Assembly: GCF_900116435.1 (NCBI RefSeq)
Contig: NZ_FPAZ01000006.1
Location: 62,001-126,000 of the forward strand
Direction: 5' to 3'
DNA: 64,000 nucleotides
Origin: Pseudoalteromonas lipolytica
GTDB taxonomy: Bacteria; Pseudomonadota; Gammaproteobacteria; Enterobacterales; Alteromonadaceae
The notes under the pieces were generated by a model that was not told the DNA's origin, searched no databases, and saw only the letters and a program-made list of their open reading frames with translations. Positions 44,581 to 54,462 of the stretch are shown piece by piece. The position numbers and the translations under genes are program-made. How positions within the stretch are numbered: the first letter of the stretch is position 1; each line of letters starts with the position of its first letter.

Positions 44581-45141
44581 TTACGTGATTTTAAGAAAAT
44601 CTACAATACTTGCAAAGGTTTGTTCGAAGCCGATAAAACTATGATCGCCTCCAAATTCAACGCGTTGCTTACATTGAGAATAATATTTAACCGCCTCTTG
44701 ATAAGGCAGTACTTCGTCGCCTGTTTGCTGTAACAAATAGAGTAATGACGGCGTTTTTATTTGCGCTAAATACAAGCTGCGCAATGCATCCATATGCCGC
44801 TTATCAAGCTCATAATGAACATTTTGATACGGGTTATAGTTTGGTCCCAAGAGATTATCAAGCAGCTCAAAAGGACGAACCGCGGGATTAATGACAACAG
44901 CAGGGAGGCCATAACGCTGCGACAAATACGTCGCATAAAACCCACCAAGCGAACTGCCTAACAACACGGTATCTGCCGTGATGAGCTGCTCTAGCTGTAG
45001 CATGGCATGCAATGGCTCATGGGTTAAACGAGGCACTTGATAGTCAACATCAAATTGCGCCATATGCTCACCAAAACGCACCGCTTTATAAGACTTTTCA
45101 GAGCTGTTAAAGCCATGAATATAAATTACCCGTTTAGCCAT
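44581..45141 (-). CDS. yqiA: YqiA-family esterase
   Basis: Alpha/beta hydrolase of 186 residues. Oxyanion HGFNSSEKS, nucleophile elbow GSSLGGFYA, an aspartate in GDEV and a histidine in GDHSF supply the triad. E. coli YqiA hydrolyses acyl-CoA and short esters. Its ATG lies 16 bp before the cpdA stop, so the two overlap. Confidence 0.92.
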   Translation of the reverse strand: MAKRVIYIHGFNSSEKSYKAVRFGEHMAQFDVDYQVPRLTHEPLHAMLQLEQLITADTVLLGSSLGGFYATYLSQRYGLPAVVINPAVRPFELLDNLLGPNYNPYQNVHYELDKRHMDALRSLYLAQIKTPSLLYLLQQTGDEVLPYQEAVKYYSQCKQRVEFGGDHSFIGFEQTFASIVDFLKIT

Positions 45142-45908
45142 ACTACATCCGTTGTTAACTGCACGCTATGCGTATCATCAAAGTTTAGGGTAATTAAACG
45201 AAAAGCAGGCCCTAAATCCTCTTGCTGCCACTGTGTAGTTTGCTTGGTAAACTGGATGGAGCTTGCGGGTGTTGCGTATATATTCAAGCCGCGAAATGCA
45301 TACTTATAATCATGATGAACGTGACCATGAAACAACGCGATGCAGTGATGAGTGTTCACCAACGCATTTAACAATTGCGGGCCATTTTCAAGGAGGTGTT
45401 TATCGAGATAACCGTTTATAGGTAATGGGTTATGATGACAAAACACCACACTAGGTGTGTCATCCACTCCCTTACTAAGCTCCTCTAAATGCGCCTGTTT
45501 TACCCATCCCGCAGGTGTTGCGCCTTTCGAGTTAGCCAACAATAATTGCCCACCCTGAAAAGTAATTCGCTTATGGCTTAAAATGTGAGGACCCGCAATC
45601 GCATGGTATTCCTGTAACTCATCGTGATTACCCGGCAACCAAAATACGGGACACAACAGCGGTGAATCCGCAATTAGTTTAGCGAATAACTGGTATGAAT
45701 CGCGGCTATGATCTTGCGTTAAGTCACCACCAAATACAACGCAGTCGACTTGATGCTCTGCAATTGCGGCTAAACAACGTGCAAAATACTCTGCGGTATT
45801 AACCCCAAAGTACTCGCCACTTTGATCTTTAAATAAGTGACAATCTGTAACATGGGCAACCGTTAACTGCGATTTTTCAAAATGGTAAGCGTCGCTAAAC
45901 CAAGCCAT
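45126..45908 (-). CDS. cpdA: 3',5'-cyclic AMP phosphodiesterase CpdA
   Basis: Metallophosphoesterase of about 260 residues that lowers cAMP. Visible metal ligands: TDCHLF, GGDLTQDHS, GNHDE, CHHNP and HGHVHHDY. An ATG three codons earlier (45917) is possible; 45908 is preferred since GGGATG lies at a suitable distance. It overlaps both yqiB upstream and yqiA downstream, giving a tightly coupled operon. Confidence 0.93.
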   Translation of the reverse strand: MAWFSDAYHFEKSQLTVAHVTDCHLFKDQSGEYFGVNTAEYFARCLAAIAEHQVDCVVFGGDLTQDHSRDSYQLFAKLIADSPLLCPVFWLPGNHDELQEYHAIAGPHILSHKRITFQGGQLLLANSKGATPAGWVKQAHLEELSKGVDDTPSVVFCHHNPLPINGYLDKHLLENGPQLLNALVNTHHCIALFHGHVHHDYKYAFRGLNIYATPASSIQFTKQTTQWQQEDLGPAFRLITLNFDDTHSVQLTTDVVWLNG

Positions 45909-46353
45909 TGTTAACATCCCAATTTAATACTGCGCGACCATTTTCAACACAAGCCACTAACCAGTCATATAAAAAAGCATTCAGCTGATATTTCTCGTCT
46001 TTTTGATGCATATTTGGATTAGGATAAGCATACGAAGGTTTAATGCGCTGATGAAAATCATGATGAATTATTTCGGCGACTTTCGCATCATGGTACATAC
46101 GAACGGTTAAATACAGCGGTTTAACCGAATGTACGTGTCCCGCTTCCTGACTAATCGAGATATCCATGGTGTACTTTGCTGTATTGTCAATTTTGACCAC
46201 AAAAGTACTACTTCCCAACTGAACTTTACGTTCTTGGTCAACTTGACGCTCTTGAGGAAGTAACTTTAATGCACGCACATAATTGTGCTCACACAAAGTT
46301 AAGTACTTAGGTAAGCTCTGAATGTAACGTTGTTCAGCCGTGACGTACGTCAA
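45895..46353 (-). CDS. yqiB: YqiB family protein (DUF1249)
   Basis: Protein of 152 residues of unknown role, recognised by position and by LCEHNYVRALKLLP, similar to LCESNYVLLMRLLP in E. coli YqiB, and the conserved C-terminal DEKYQLNAFLYDWL. The start is TTG at 46353 with a GGGGG ribosome site; no ATG nearby. It lies 15 bp after nudF. Confidence 0.9.
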   Translation of the reverse strand: MTYVTAEQRYIQSLPKYLTLCEHNYVRALKLLPQERQVDQERKVQLGSSTFVVKIDNTAKYTMDISISQEAGHVHSVKPLYLTVRMYHDAKVAEIIHHDFHQRIKPSYAYPNPNMHQKDEKYQLNAFLYDWLVACVENGRAVLNWDVNNGLV

Positions 46354-46368
46354 AATGCCCCCTACTCG

Positions 46369-47001
46369 TTAGTCGTTTTGCAAATCAGACACTATACGTT
46401 GCCTGTTCAGTGCTAACCATTGTAGCGAAATAACCGTTGCAGCATTGTCTATTTCACCTTGCTCCAATCGCAGCATGGCTTCATCATATGACATTATATG
46501 TGTTTTGATGTCTTCATCTTCGTTATCAAGACCAAAAATACCACCTTGGTATTGAGATAGGTCAGTATAGGCTAAATACAAGAACAAACGCTCTGTTGTT
46601 CCACCCGGACTTGAAAGATACGACATCATGAATTCAAGTTTATCAAGCTCAATCCCCGCCTCTTCAAACGCTTCGCGTTTGGCGACTTCTTCATAGTCAG
46701 TACTGCCATCAGCCATACCCGCTATGCATTCAAGTAACCAAGGAGAGTGTTTTGAGGCCAATGCCCCAATGCGTATTTGCTCAATTAACAGCACCTGATC
46801 AGTCACCGGATCATAAGGAAGTACGGCAACCGCATGGCCTCGTTCTAATATTTCACGCTTTACTTCGACAGACTGTCCACCGGCAAACAGTGCATGACGA
46901 AAGCAATATAAATTGATCTTAAAAAAACCATCATAAACACGTTCAATAGGCTTTAACTCTATGTCGTCATGGCTAAATTGTGAGATTGCGGTTATTTTCA
47001 T
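46369..47001 (-). CDS. nudF: ADP-ribose pyrophosphatase NudF
   Basis: Nudix enzyme of 210 residues that cleaves ADP-ribose to AMP and ribose-5-phosphate. E. coli NudF features are preserved (RREIFERGHA-like VKREILERGHAV, VLLIEQIRIGA, YLSSPGGTTERL, EDEDI). The Nudix box is GMADGSTDYEEVAKREAFEEAG, in which the first box glutamate is a threonine while the metal-binding REx2EE part is intact. It is divergent from tolC. Confidence 0.94.
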   Translation of the reverse strand: MKITAISQFSHDDIELKPIERVYDGFFKINLYCFRHALFAGGQSVEVKREILERGHAVAVLPYDPVTDQVLLIEQIRIGALASKHSPWLLECIAGMADGSTDYEEVAKREAFEEAGIELDKLEFMMSYLSSPGGTTERLFLYLAYTDLSQYQGGIFGLDNEDEDIKTHIMSYDEAMLRLEQGEIDNAATVISLQWLALNRQRIVSDLQND

Positions 47002-47152
47002 TCTCTATTTCCTATACATTATGCGTAAAAAATACGGCCAATTATATTCTGTTACACTTGGACATGCAGATTTACGTATTTTTTTTTTGGTTATTCATTA
47101 AAAAAGAGTACCATGGTGACAGTACGAAAATTGTCTAAGGACTGAACGAACA

Positions 47153-48493
47153 ATGAAAAAAACACTACTCGCTGCGCTTATCGGTTTTTCAAGCGCATTG
47201 ACTGCAACAGCAAGTTACGCTGAAGACCTACTTCAAGTTTACGAGATTGCAACAGCAAACGATCCTACCGTACTTAAAGCAAAAGCCCAAGCAGATGCGC
47301 AAGCTTATGAGAGCGATCGCGCGTTAAGTGCACTATTACCGCAAATTGGTCTTAGCCTTGGCTATGAATCAACAGATTCAACATTATACGAAGGCACTGA
47401 TGCGACAGGTTATGCTGAGTTTAGTCGCGATACAGATGTATTCAGCCGTGGCATCAGCTTAAGCCAAACATTATTTGATTTAGGTGCTTGGAATACCCTA
47501 GGTATTGCTGATAAACAGGCTTTACAAGCATCTGCACAATACGACTTTGCAAAACAAGATCTTATCGTGCGTGTGGCAGAAGGCTATTTCAATGTATTGA
47601 GCGCGATTGATAACTTAGAGTTTGTGCAAGCTGAGAAACGTGCCATTGAGCGCCAACTTCAACAAACAAAAGAGCGGTATGCAGTGGGTTTAACCGCGAT
47701 AACTGACGTTCATGAAGCTCAAGCTCAGTTTGATAACTCAGTCGCAAAAGAAATTGTTGCTAAGAACAGTGTCGAAACAGCGCGTGAGCAACTTCGTGAA
47801 ATCACGGGTAAATATCATGCTAAATTAGACATGTTGAACACGGACACTTTTTCAACGGTTGCACCTAGTAAACAGTCAACTGATTACATAAAAATCGCTG
47901 AAGAGAAAAACTTAAATCTGCAAGTGTCAAAAGTGACTGTCGATATTGCAAAAGATCAAATCGACTTAGCAAAAGCAGGACACTACCCTAAGCTGACACT
48001 CAACGCATCGTACAGTGACGGCCTAGAAGATTTAAATAAAAACTCACATGAGCCACGCACAGATACGGCCAGAGTGGGCGTTAATTTCAGTGTACCAATT
48101 TACTCTGGTGGAGCAACTGTAGCTGCGACAGATCAAGCGCGTGCATTCTACGTTGCAGCAAGCGAAGATTTAGAAGCAAGTTTACGTGCAGTTACACGTT
48201 CTGTTATTACGTCTTATAACCAAGTGGTTTCAGATATCGCTACATACAAAGCACTTCAACAAGCGGTTGTGTCAGCCGAAAGTGCATTAAAAGCGACTGA
48301 AGCAGGTTTTGAAGTCGGTACACGTACCATTGTTGACGTACTGATCAGCACACAAAATCTTTATAACGCGAAAAGTAACCTTGCCAACGTACGTTACCGT
48401 TATGTTGTTTCTACATTACGCTTGAAGCAAGCTGCGGGTACTTTAACAGGTGAAGACCTCGTCGCGATTAATCAAGGATTAAAAGAAATCTAA
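47153..48493 (+). CDS. tolC: Outer membrane efflux channel TolC
   Basis: Trimeric channel-tunnel protein of 446 residues with a signal peptide ending ASYAE. Two repeats of the OEP helical hairpin are visible, including FDLGAWNTLGIADKQ and the FSVPIYSGGATVAATDQA segment. It works with RND and ABC pumps and type I secretion. It is transcribed divergently from nudF and closes with a terminator. Confidence 0.97.
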   Translation: MKKTLLAALIGFSSALTATASYAEDLLQVYEIATANDPTVLKAKAQADAQAYESDRALSALLPQIGLSLGYESTDSTLYEGTDATGYAEFSRDTDVFSRGISLSQTLFDLGAWNTLGIADKQALQASAQYDFAKQDLIVRVAEGYFNVLSAIDNLEFVQAEKRAIERQLQQTKERYAVGLTAITDVHEAQAQFDNSVAKEIVAKNSVETAREQLREITGKYHAKLDMLNTDTFSTVAPSKQSTDYIKIAEEKNLNLQVSKVTVDIAKDQIDLAKAGHYPKLTLNASYSDGLEDLNKNSHEPRTDTARVGVNFSVPIYSGGATVAATDQARAFYVAASEDLEASLRAVTRSVITSYNQVVSDIATYKALQQAVVSAESALKATEAGFEVGTRTIVDVLISTQNLYNAKSNLANVRYRYVVSTLRLKQAAGTLTGEDLVAINQGLKEI

Positions 48494-48522
48494 GTATTTC
48501 TTATCATTCTTGACGATTCTAT

Positions 48523-48545
48523 AAGCCAGCTATTGCTGGCTTTTT
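48523..48545 (+). terminator. Rho-independent terminator of tolC
   Basis: AAGCCAGC and GCTGGCTT pair around TATT and run into five T residues, 30 bp after the tolC stop. Confidence 0.93.
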
Positions 48546-48600
48546 GTATTTTTAAACACTTACAGTTAAACTAGCTTTTTTATTTTTAGAGATAATTTTT

Positions 48601-49527
48601 GTGGTTAGTTCATCTCCCTTTAAAGCGTCTTTTTTAGGCCCTCGTTATTGGCTTACTTGGGTTGGCGTATTTTTTCTGTATTTAATTTCTTGGTTACCAC
48701 ATAAATTCCAATTATTTCTCGGCAAACTCATCGGCCGTTTAGTGCATCGCTTTATGAAGCGCCGCCGCCATATTGCAGAAGTAAATATTCGGTTATGTTT
48801 TCCTAATATGCCTGAACACGAGCAACGTGAGTTGGTACTAAAAAACATGGAAAACACCGGCATAGCCATGATGGAAACAAGCATGGCTTGGTGGTGGCCA
48901 GAGTGGCGAATTAAAAAAGTGTTTGGTTCAGTAACAGGACTTGAACACTTTGAAAAAGCGCAGCAATCGGGTAAAGGAGTTTTGTTACTGGTTCCACATT
49001 TTTTGCATTTAGAAATGGCCAGCCGAATCATGGGAATAAAGCACCAAGGCATAGGCTTTTATCGCCCACACAATAATCCATTGATGGAATACTTCACCAC
49101 CAACGGGCGGTTGCGTTCTAACGAATACCTAATTGGCAAACGCGATGTAAAAGGCTTACTACAAGCGCTTAAAAACAAAAAAGTATGCTATTACTTACCT
49201 GATCAAGATTATGGCCGTAACCGTTGTGAGTTTGCGCCCTTTTATGCCGTTCAAGATGCAGCAACCACCACGGGAACATTACTTTTTTCAAGCAGTAAAT
49301 ATTGTGAAACGGTGAGCTTGACTAGTCGCAGAGATGAGCAAGGGCGTTATCATTTAACGGTACTGCCGGCTCTTGAAAATTTTCCATCTGGCGATAACCT
49401 GACAGATGTGACGCGTGTTAACCAACGTATGGAACAGGCAATCGACTTAGCGCCCGAACAATACATGTGGTTACACCGCCGTTTTAAAACACGCCCTGAC
49501 GAGAATGCCCCTTCTTATTATAAGTAG
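48601..49527 (+). CDS. lpxL: Lipid A late acyltransferase LpxL-type
   Basis: Inner-membrane acyltransferase of 308 residues adding a secondary acyl chain to lipid A. It resembles E. coli LpxL along its length: PRYWLTWVGVFFLYL, RHIAEVNIRLCFP, METSMAWWWPEWRI, the catalytic HX4E site HFLHLE, YRPHNNPLMEYF and APEQYMWLHRRFKTRP. Start is GTG at 48601. Acyl donor length is not inferable. Confidence 0.92.
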   Translation: MVSSSPFKASFLGPRYWLTWVGVFFLYLISWLPHKFQLFLGKLIGRLVHRFMKRRRHIAEVNIRLCFPNMPEHEQRELVLKNMENTGIAMMETSMAWWWPEWRIKKVFGSVTGLEHFEKAQQSGKGVLLLVPHFLHLEMASRIMGIKHQGIGFYRPHNNPLMEYFTTNGRLRSNEYLIGKRDVKGLLQALKNKKVCYYLPDQDYGRNRCEFAPFYAVQDAATTTGTLLFSSSKYCETVSLTSRRDEQGRYHLTVLPALENFPSGDNLTDVTRVNQRMEQAIDLAPEQYMWLHRRFKTRPDENAPSYYK

Positions 49528-49586
49528 AGTGACAATTTTTAATTTGTATGGTTTTATTAAACGAGTAAACAACAAGAGAATTAGAA

Positions 49587-50162
49587 ATGTGGTTTTGGGT
49601 TAAGCATTTATCATTAGCTGTAATTTTAATTGCTGCTGCGATTTATTTTTTATTTGGCAGCGGGCCAGTTCTTGATATCAAGGATACTCAGAATGCTGCA
49701 GCACAGGGACTATCCCGTTTTTACGCTGCCCTTAGAAATCAAGTGAACAGTAAAGACAACGAGCGTGATAAATACGTGCTCAAGTTGCCCGCACCTGAAA
49801 CAAGCCTTGATATGGCGTTGTTTGAACGAGAAAAAGTCGTTGAGCCCTCTTCACCTAACTGGACGGGTGATGTGCAACCGCGTCGCTTTGAAAACGGCAC
49901 AACCCTCAAGGATGTGTTGTCCGATTACGCACGTAACGAAGACATTGTGTTGTATTGGTATTTAAGCAAAGATTACGTTGTTAAAGATCACTTTCGTGTT
50001 GATAGTAATTTTGTCTCTGCCCTGTACCAAGTAGGCAGGGCAATTAACGACGACTTTGAAAGCGAGGTGTATACATTTTTCTGCTTTAAGCAAAGAGCAG
50101 CGGTGATCACTGAACTGCCCTCTGCTTATGTACGTGAAAACTGCCGTCGTTTAAAAAGCTAA
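49587..50162 (+). CDS. Membrane-anchored TcpQ-like protein
   Basis: Protein of 191 residues with one N-terminal helix (about 8-25, inside-out anchor) and a C-terminal domain (about 105-180) with TLKDVLSDYARNEDIVLYW, similar to the toxin-coregulated pilus biosynthesis Q (TcpQ) C-terminal fold, a small secretin-associated-type domain. No pilus or secretion genes are adjacent, so a structural partner is not evident. Its end overlaps glnE by 12 bp, convergent. Confidence 0.65.
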   Translation: MWFWVKHLSLAVILIAAAIYFLFGSGPVLDIKDTQNAAAQGLSRFYAALRNQVNSKDNERDKYVLKLPAPETSLDMALFEREKVVEPSSPNWTGDVQPRRFENGTTLKDVLSDYARNEDIVLYWYLSKDYVVKDHFRVDSNFVSALYQVGRAINDDFESEVYTFFCFKQRAAVITELPSAYVRENCRRLKS

Positions 50163-52943
50163 TACTTGCTGCCACACCTGCTTTACAAGTGCTATGTGCT
50201 GAGTTAGCTCAGCACGAGGGGCACAACGGCCTTGCTGATTTAAACTCATCATATGATAACGCGAGCGATACTCAATGTATGCAGCGACTAAATCGCGCTG
50301 CATGTGTTCTGAAATACACCCAAAACGAGCGGCATCAGCCAAAATGCGCACATTATCAGACCAACATGTCAGCGCACGGTGCTGATGCGCATTTTTGAGC
50401 ACAACATATTGAGTGATAAATTCAATATCGGTTATACCGCCTTGGTCTTGCTTTAAATCAAATAACTCTTCGGTCCCCTTGGCAAGATGGGCACGCATTT
50501 TTTCGCGCATTTCAACCACGTCTTTTTGTAATTTGTCTGCTTCACGCGCTTGGCACAATACATCTTGACGAATTTCTGCAAAACGTTCACTCAACGATGC
50601 CTGACCGTAGATCATACGCGAGCGTACAAGGGCTTGATGCTCCCATGTCCAGGCCTGCGTTTGCTGGTAGTGGTAGTAGCTTTCAAGATTAATTGCGAGT
50701 AACCCCGACGCCCCTTCAGGCCGCAGACGCGTATCCAGTTCATACAAAATGCCTGATGCTGTACGAGTATTAAATAAGTGCATCAATCGCTGAGCGAGTT
50801 TTAAATAAAATTGACGCGAATCAATCGACTTATCGCCATCGGTGTAGCTACTGCCATCGTGGTTGTGAACAAACACTAAATCGAGGTCAGAGTCGTAGCC
50901 CACTTCAAATCCCCCCGTTTTTCCATAAGCAATAACTGCAAATCCTTTTTCTTGCTCCGAGGTATTTGTTGGTCGGCCAAAACGCTCAACACAAGCATGC
51001 CATGCAATATTAACCGCTTGCTCTACAATCGCTTCTGCAAGCGCAGTTAAGTGATCGCTTACTTTCATGACATCAAGAACACCTGTGGCATCGGCCGCGG
51101 CAATCCGCAATTGATGAGTTTGCTTAAACTGGCGTAAAGCTTCCATTTGTAACTCAAGATCGCCATGCTCGATGCGTAGAAAATACTGCCTAATTTCATC
51201 TTTGTAAGCAGATAACGGCGTTGGTTTGTAAAGCACCTGGGGATCAATTAATTCATCAAGCAAAATTGGATAACGAGAAATATGTTCGCCAATCCATTTA
51301 CTATGACAACACAGTGCAACCAATTGATTAAGTGCACCTGGGTTTTCATATAAAAGCTCTAGGTAAGCCGTTCGCGAGATAATTTTATTCAGCACTTGGC
51401 AAATCATGGTAAAGGCATCGCTACTCGCTTTCGTTACCGTAAGTTGCTTAAGCAATAGTGGCATGAGTTTATCGAGAATATCACGACCACGGGTGCCTAT
51501 TTTGGCTTTTGTTAAGCGTGCTTTAAAATCATCAAGCGCAGTCTGCCAATCTAGATTAGGCTCGCACATTAAACTGACGTCGGTCATTTCCCATGCACTG
51601 ATAAATTCACTTTCACATGGGTCTGCACTGTCACTTTCAAAGCCTATCACCTGCTCAAACTCACCATGCACGTCGGCCATTATTTTATTAATAGCCACAA
51701 GACAGCTATCAAAATCGGGCTGCTTAAGTAAGTAGCATAAACGCTGCTGATTTTGCGCGTCATCTGGCAATGTTTGTGTTTGTTTGTCTGCGAAAATTTG
51801 TAAGTACTGTTCAATACGACGAAGCGCTAAGTAATTATGCTTAAGTAAATCAGCTTCTTTTTTCTCAATCACTTGATTATTAACAAGCTCTTGCAAAGCT
51901 AATAAGAGCGACTGAGTTTGCAAGTTAGCTTCGCGCCCGCCGCGAACCATTTGCAGTGCTTGCACCACAAATTCCACCTCACGAATTCCGCCTGCGCCAA
52001 GTTTTATGTTATTAGTTAAACGTTTTCGGCGTACTTCTTGTGCGATCATTTGTTTCATTTTTCGTAAAGATTCAATCACCGAAAAATCGATATAACGTCG
52101 GTATACGAAGGGCCTTAGTAGCTCATAAAACTCTTTCCAGTAACCATTTTCAGCGCCAATTAAACGCCCTTTAAGCATGGCGTAACGCTCCCATTCACGC
52201 CCTTGTTCTTGGTAATAATCTTCAAGTGCTTGAAAGCTCATGACCAGAGGGCCACTTTCGCCAAATGGGCGCAGACGCATATCAACACGAAAAACTTGGC
52301 CATTAACGGTGGTTTGATTTAGCGCCATAATAAGCTTTTGGGCAACCTTTGTGTAAAAGACCTGTGCTTCGACAGAGCGACGTCCACCTTGGGTTGCGAC
52401 ATCTCGCGGGTATGAAAAAATCAAATCAATATCAGACGAATAATTAAGCTCTTTGCCCCCTAATTTCCCCATGCCAAGTACCATCATAGGAATGGCCTCT
52501 CCAGCACTGTTCAGCGGTGTGCCACTCACGTTTGCTACTTGTGCAAATGCCCACTGATTGGCACTGTCGATAAGTTGATCTGAAAGCTCGGAGATATAAG
52601 CAATGCTGTCATCAATCGGGTTTTGGCAACATAAGTCTAAATAGGCGACTTTTAGCCAATATTTTTCTCGGTATACACGCAGTTTTGCCATTGCCGCGGC
52701 ATCATCAAGGGTTGAGAGTTCATTGCTATTGAGGGGCGGTTCTGTGGTGCGATTAGCAAGTTCATCGGTATCTAACAACCACGCTTTTAATGTTGGTTGC
52801 GATTGTAAGCAGCTCCAGGCAAAGTCACTTAAAGACAATAAGTTAACAATACTTGGTTCAACATCTTGGCCTGGATACAAATCAGCAAATCGTGTCTGAC
52901 CTAGCTGCTGAAGCGCTTCTGGAAGCGGGTGTAAATTACTCAT
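50151..52943 (-). CDS. glnE: Glutamine synthetase adenylyltransferase/deadenylyltransferase
   Basis: Bifunctional enzyme of 930 residues that adds or removes AMP on glutamine synthetase under PII control. Two nucleotidyltransferase sites are seen: SSDIDLIFSY in the N-terminal deadenylylation half (about 175-185) and GYDSDLDLVFVH in the C-terminal adenylylation half (about 690-700). Both aspartate pairs are intact, and RVDMRLRPFGESGPL is conserved. Confidence 0.96.
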   Translation of the reverse strand: MSNLHPLPEALQQLGQTRFADLYPGQDVEPSIVNLLSLSDFAWSCLQSQPTLKAWLLDTDELANRTTEPPLNSNELSTLDDAAAMAKLRVYREKYWLKVAYLDLCCQNPIDDSIAYISELSDQLIDSANQWAFAQVANVSGTPLNSAGEAIPMMVLGMGKLGGKELNYSSDIDLIFSYPRDVATQGGRRSVEAQVFYTKVAQKLIMALNQTTVNGQVFRVDMRLRPFGESGPLVMSFQALEDYYQEQGREWERYAMLKGRLIGAENGYWKEFYELLRPFVYRRYIDFSVIESLRKMKQMIAQEVRRKRLTNNIKLGAGGIREVEFVVQALQMVRGGREANLQTQSLLLALQELVNNQVIEKKEADLLKHNYLALRRIEQYLQIFADKQTQTLPDDAQNQQRLCYLLKQPDFDSCLVAINKIMADVHGEFEQVIGFESDSADPCESEFISAWEMTDVSLMCEPNLDWQTALDDFKARLTKAKIGTRGRDILDKLMPLLLKQLTVTKASSDAFTMICQVLNKIISRTAYLELLYENPGALNQLVALCCHSKWIGEHISRYPILLDELIDPQVLYKPTPLSAYKDEIRQYFLRIEHGDLELQMEALRQFKQTHQLRIAAADATGVLDVMKVSDHLTALAEAIVEQAVNIAWHACVERFGRPTNTSEQEKGFAVIAYGKTGGFEVGYDSDLDLVFVHNHDGSSYTDGDKSIDSRQFYLKLAQRLMHLFNTRTASGILYELDTRLRPEGASGLLAINLESYYHYQQTQAWTWEHQALVRSRMIYGQASLSERFAEIRQDVLCQAREADKLQKDVVEMREKMRAHLAKGTEELFDLKQDQGGITDIEFITQYVVLKNAHQHRALTCWSDNVRILADAARFGCISEHMQRDLVAAYIEYRSRYHMMSLNQQGRCAPRAELTQHIALVKQVWQQVLAF

Positions 52944-53016
52944 TAAATACTCTCTTTTAACTTACCTGTAACCGTACTAGAATGATTATCAAAGAATCTT
53001 TTTAGCAGGGATCTGC

Positions 53017-53910
53017 ATGCAATATTTATCACTATCTAACACTAGTTTACTTGCGATTGCCATTAGTTTCGCTGTAATTTGCATCACCATCGTGCTCCTA
53101 CGCATCCTAACGCAAATCAAAGCAAAACAAGCGCTTAAGGAAGAACTAGCCCAGCATGATAACTTTGCAATGGGGATCAGCTTTGCCAGTGAAATCTTAG
53201 TAGTGATCGCGACTATCGCGTACATTTTTGATGAAATTAGTCTAAGTGCAGCCCAGTCTAACCCACTCAAGGTGGTTATTTTAATCGCGTTATTATTTGC
53301 CTTTATTAAAGTCGGCCACTTAATTCATCGCAAATGGATTCTACATCGCTTTAACGAAGAGGCCGCCATTCTCAAGCAAAATGTGTGTGCCGCGCTTGTT
53401 GACTCCGGTATGTTAATCGCAAACTGTATTATCAGTTTAGGACTTTACAACTGGTGCCATACTCAAGGATACAGTAGTTTATTAATCGCAACGGTCAGTT
53501 TCTTTGTATTACAAGGGATGTTTGCGCTGGACAGTAAAATTCGTGAATACCGCTTTGCTAAAGCAAATCAAGGTGCCTCATTACAAAGTAACTTTAATTT
53601 AGAAAACACCTCTATTGGTATTCGCTATGCGGGTAAGTCTATTGGCCTTGCATTGGCGGGTTACGCTGGTCTTGCCAGTGCTTCATTTATTAGTGGTAAG
53701 ATGGTTGAAAACTTATTTACTTTAGTGTCTCACTGTGGTGCGATGTGGGTATTGTTATATGTGCTAAGCTACATAATTAAATATATTTCACTACCCAATA
53801 TAGATACATCATTAGAAGTGGATCACCAAGATAACATAGGTATTGCATGCATAGAGTTTGCCGTTTTCGGCGCGATAGGCTATTTACTAATTAGTATGTT
53901 TTCAATTTGA
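53017..53910 (+). CDS. DUF350-like integral membrane protein
   Basis: Protein of 297 residues with about eight hydrophobic helices. Two segments, KALKEELAQHDNFAMGISFASE (shown here as KEELAQHDNFAMGISFASE) near residue 42 and NLENTSIGIRYAGKSIGLAL near residue 192, resemble the repeated core of DUF350 (YjfL) proteins, so it is an internal duplication. Function is unknown; family members are often near phospholipid or polyamine-linked genes. An AGGGA site precedes the ATG. Confidence 0.65.
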   Translation: MQYLSLSNTSLLAIAISFAVICITIVLLRILTQIKAKQALKEELAQHDNFAMGISFASEILVVIATIAYIFDEISLSAAQSNPLKVVILIALLFAFIKVGHLIHRKWILHRFNEEAAILKQNVCAALVDSGMLIANCIISLGLYNWCHTQGYSSLLIATVSFFVLQGMFALDSKIREYRFAKANQGASLQSNFNLENTSIGIRYAGKSIGLALAGYAGLASASFISGKMVENLFTLVSHCGAMWVLLYVLSYIIKYISLPNIDTSLEVDHQDNIGIACIEFAVFGAIGYLLISMFSI

Positions 53911-53938
53911 TACGGAAGTACGTACATCGTGAGGCACC

Positions 53939-54403
53939 ATGCCATTTAAAGTAAACAATTACTTACTTGTTGATGTAGACAGTGACTTTAGTCGCGCATT
54001 TACGCAACATTACTTTGCCAACGCACAAGGGTCTACCCTTGTGGTAGCAGGTGCGAATAGCCGTCATATGGTCAAACTGATGTTTGAACAACTCATTAAA
54101 GATTATTGCTACTGTGATTTTAGTAATGAAATAAGTGTCTCTGAGCTTGCCAGCTATTTACATGAACACCATAACATTCAAGGTGTTTTAATTAATCAAA
54201 CCGATTACCAATTAGCAGACGACGCGCAAAAATTTATTTATAACTCACTGCATAAAGTACGCTTTTTAGTAAACCAAGACGAGCAAGGCTTTGATTTCAT
54301 TCCCTGCCCTGATCCCGCACATATTAACCACCTATCTTGCCAAACAGATATTGCCGAAACACGCGCTGAAATCCTCACTTTAAGCGAAGATTTAAATAAA
54401 TAA
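53939..54403 (+). CDS. Conserved hypothetical protein, unknown
   Basis: Unrecognised soluble protein of 154 residues, acidic, with no signal peptide or membrane helix. An AGGCACC site precedes the ATG. It lies 28 bp after the DUF350-like gene and 59 bp before rsmE, so it may share a transcript with both. It has five cysteines (including CYC) but no known motif. Confidence 0.6.
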   Translation: MPFKVNNYLLVDVDSDFSRAFTQHYFANAQGSTLVVAGANSRHMVKLMFEQLIKDYCYCDFSNEISVSELASYLHEHHNIQGVLINQTDYQLADDAQKFIYNSLHKVRFLVNQDEQGFDFIPCPDPAHINHLSCQTDIAETRAEILTLSEDLNK

Positions 54404-54462
54404 TTGCGCCTAAGCCGCTGCTTACTTACCATATCGCTAAATTATTTTATAAGTGACAGCCC

